In this document: positions 5,455-6,390 of the stretch, piece after piece
Numbering within the stretch: the stretch's first letter is position 1
Layout: the number at the start of each line of letters is the position of its first letter
DNA from: Deltaproteobacteria bacterium
GTDB taxonomy: Bacteria; Desulfobacterota; Desulfobacteria; Desulfobacterales; JAUVVS01
Direction: 5' to 3'
NCBI GenBank assembly: GCA_030604545.1
Contig: JAUVVS010000124.1
Location: 1-6,390, forward strand
Length of the DNA: 6,390 nucleotides
Translations under genes and position numbers: made by a program
Notes under the pieces: generated by a model
What the model was told of the DNA's origin: nothing
The model's input: the letters and a program-made list of their open reading frames with translations, nothing else
The model's database searches: none

Positions 5455-5697
5455 ATGAAAGCCAGTGTTGTTGATTTAAGATACAAAATGAATGATATAC
5501 TTAAAGCGCTCGACAGAAACGAAACAGTATCAGTGCTGTATCATGGCAAGATGAAAGGGGTCATTATACCTGCCAAAGCCAAGGTAACAAAAAAAATCAA
5601 AGATCATCCTTTTTTTGGCATGTCAGTAAAAGATACTCAAAAACCTGTGTTAGAGGAACTCGATGAATTAAGAAAACCAAGGTGCGATGATATTTGA
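5455..5697 (+). CDS. Phd/YefM-like type II antitoxin
   Basis: This 80-residue protein opens with KASVVDLRYKMNDILKALDRNE and continues with VSVLYHGKMKGVIIP. That is the Phd/YefM-type N-terminal DNA-binding fold, in which a short N-terminal strand and helix are followed by a hairpin ending in an I-P turn. The C-terminal half, from HPFFGM (45-50) to the charged tail LEELDELRKPRCDDI, would be the flexible segment that wraps the toxin. ATG 5455 is preferred over in-frame ATGs at 5398 and 5443 because GGGGGT at 5445-5450 sits 4 nt upstream and the operator lies before it; an ATG at 5398 would start inside the -35 box. Its last 11 nt overlap the toxin start, so the two are translationally coupled. 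It should neutralise the toxin and repress the operon. Confidence 0.85.
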   Translation: MKASVVDLRYKMNDILKALDRNETVSVLYHGKMKGVIIPAKAKVTKKIKDHPFFGMSVKDTQKPVLEELDELRKPRCDDI

Positions 5698-6064
5698 TAC
5701 CGATATTTTCATTTGGGTACAGCGCGGGAATCAAAAAGCCTCAAGGCTTATGGAGAAGGCTGAATATAAATACTTGTCCATTCAGACTTACATGGAGCTT
5801 TTACAGTGTAGCAAAAACAAAACACAGCATAAGTATGTAAAAGATTTTATTAGCTCATTTAATTTCATGGTTCTACCACTTACAGAAAATATCGGACACA
5901 GAGCATTAATCTATATTGAAGAATATACCCTGTCCTCAGGTTTAAGGGCTGGTGATGCCATAATTGCCGCTACGGCTATTGAAAACAACATGACCCTTGT
6001 TTCAAGTAATGCAAAACATTTCAGGATAATAAAAGATCTGAAATTAAAAGTCTTTAAACCATAA
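5687..6064 (+). CDS. vapC: VapC-family PIN-domain toxin (ribonuclease)
   Basis: This 125-residue protein is a complete PIN domain of usual VapC length. The acidic metal-binding residues are visible: Asp4 and Asp6 in MIFDTDIFIW, Glu37 in TYMELL, and Asp90 in GLRAGDAIIAATAI, followed by SSNAKHFRII where Asn108 takes the fourth position. VapC toxins are Mg2+-dependent endoribonucleases that cut specific RNAs, often initiator tRNA or rRNA loops, and are held inactive by the antitoxin. The ATG overlaps the antitoxin stop in ATGATATTTGA, typical of these operons. No active-site residue is missing, so it should be functional. Base composition is more AT-rich than in the metabolic genes, fitting a laterally acquired module. 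The RNA target cannot be predicted. Confidence 0.93.
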   Translation: MIFDTDIFIWVQRGNQKASRLMEKAEYKYLSIQTYMELLQCSKNKTQHKYVKDFISSFNFMVLPLTENIGHRALIYIEEYTLSSGLRAGDAIIAATAIENNMTLVSSNAKHFRIIKDLKLKVFKP

Positions 6065-6282
6065 TCGGTTTATTTGGTTATTCCCTTCAGCCGCTCCAGT
6101 TTGCAAGTAAGCTGTGGCTATGACTATATTCATATTCAAAAACTCCATAGTTCATGGAAAGTTTTTGGAACAAATAAAAGTTACATAATGATACGAATCT
6201 TCCATTTTATCAGATAGCAGATTGCATTCCAGTATACAAATTAAGCTCTAAAAATATATTGATTTCGCTTTGAAAGCTGCTA
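6065..6282. other. AT-rich intergenic region after the toxin gene
   Basis: I see no gene, RNA or mobile-element end here apart from the hairpin at 6135-6169. All frames are interrupted by stops and no Shine-Dalgarno/ATG pair leads to a frame of useful length. The sequence is AT-rich and otherwise without recognisable structure. Confidence 0.4.
6135..6169. terminator. AT-rich, possibly bidirectional terminator-like hairpin
   Basis: AAAAACT (6138-6144) and CCAT (6145-6148) pair with ATGG (6154-6157) and AGTTTTT (6160-6166) around a 5-nt loop, with AA bulged at 6158-6159. TTC/GGA pairs extend the base. The A-rich left arm and T-rich right arm give a U-run inside the stem when read from either strand. 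It lies 70 nt after the toxin stop and may serve both the toxin operon and a leftward gene. The GC content of the stem is low, so efficiency is uncertain. Confidence 0.4.
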
Positions 6283-6390
6283 TTATATTGGTTTGATAGC
6301 GATTGCAACATCAGGCAAGAAATATGCACCGGCAAGGCAATTGCGCCGGATTGAATCTACAATATAAAGTTTACCGAACTTTCCAGATAA
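6283..6390 (-). CDS. Possible C-terminus of a leftward gene, truncated by window edge
   Basis: On the minus strand a frame enters from the right edge and runs 35 codons to TAA (6283-6285). Its product ends GAYFLPDVAIAIKPI. The other two minus frames stop within about 11 codons, so this is the only leftward candidate. I do not recognise a family, and a short plus-strand frame starting at 6324 is also open, so coding status is undecided. The hairpin at 6135-6169 would suit termination of such a gene. Confidence 0.2.
   Translation of the reverse strand, partial: LSGKFGKLYIVDSIRRNCLAGAYFLPDVAIAIKPI

Noticed and set aside
1..6390. CRISPR array, tRNA, rRNA or riboswitch
   Set aside because: No regularly spaced repeats, cloverleaf or conserved aptamer core was seen. 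The repeats found are two dispersed elements and short palindromes.

Overview
The window looks like a chromosomal accessory or catabolic stretch from an anaerobic bacterium, most likely a Desulfobacterota-type sulfate reducer. That placement is inference from the gene mix: a CoA-acylating, SauS-like aldehyde dehydrogenase, a non-pyrrolysine MttB-family methyltransferase, a class V aminotransferase tail, a VapBC pair and small inverted-repeat elements. No rRNA or tRNA gene or other taxonomic marker is present.

Layout from the left: the last 40 codons of a probable class V aminotransferase (+), an 8-bp tandem repeat just after its stop, and a 167-bp MITE-like element. Next come a 462-aa CoA-acylating aldehyde dehydrogenase (+) and, 11 nt later, a 234-aa HAD-family hydrolase (+). 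Convergent to these is a 301-aa LysR-type regulator (-). A second, 125-bp copy of the MITE-like element lies 11 bp before the LysR start codon. After an AT-rich spacer holding a perfect 20-bp palindrome comes a 478-aa MttB-superfamily methyltransferase (+), divergent from the regulator. A compact type II toxin-antitoxin operon (Phd/YefM-like antitoxin and PIN-domain VapC toxin) follows, with a textbook promoter and operator. The right end has an AT-rich terminator-like hairpin and possibly the C-terminus of a leftward gene.

A working model, which is inference: aminotransferase plus acylating aldehyde dehydrogenase would turn an amino compound into an aldehyde and then an acyl-CoA, the chemistry expected for an aminosulfonate via sulfoacetaldehyde and sulfoacetyl-CoA. 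The MttB homologue would demethylate a methylated amine, and the LysR protein may control one or both flanks. No corrinoid protein, sulfonate transporter or C-S lyase lies in the window, so the substrate is not established.

The most distinctive non-coding signal is a pair of non-autonomous elements with identical terminal arms, different cores and 3-bp flanking direct repeats. Each sits immediately upstream of a start codon, and one contributes to the ribosome-binding site of the LysR gene.
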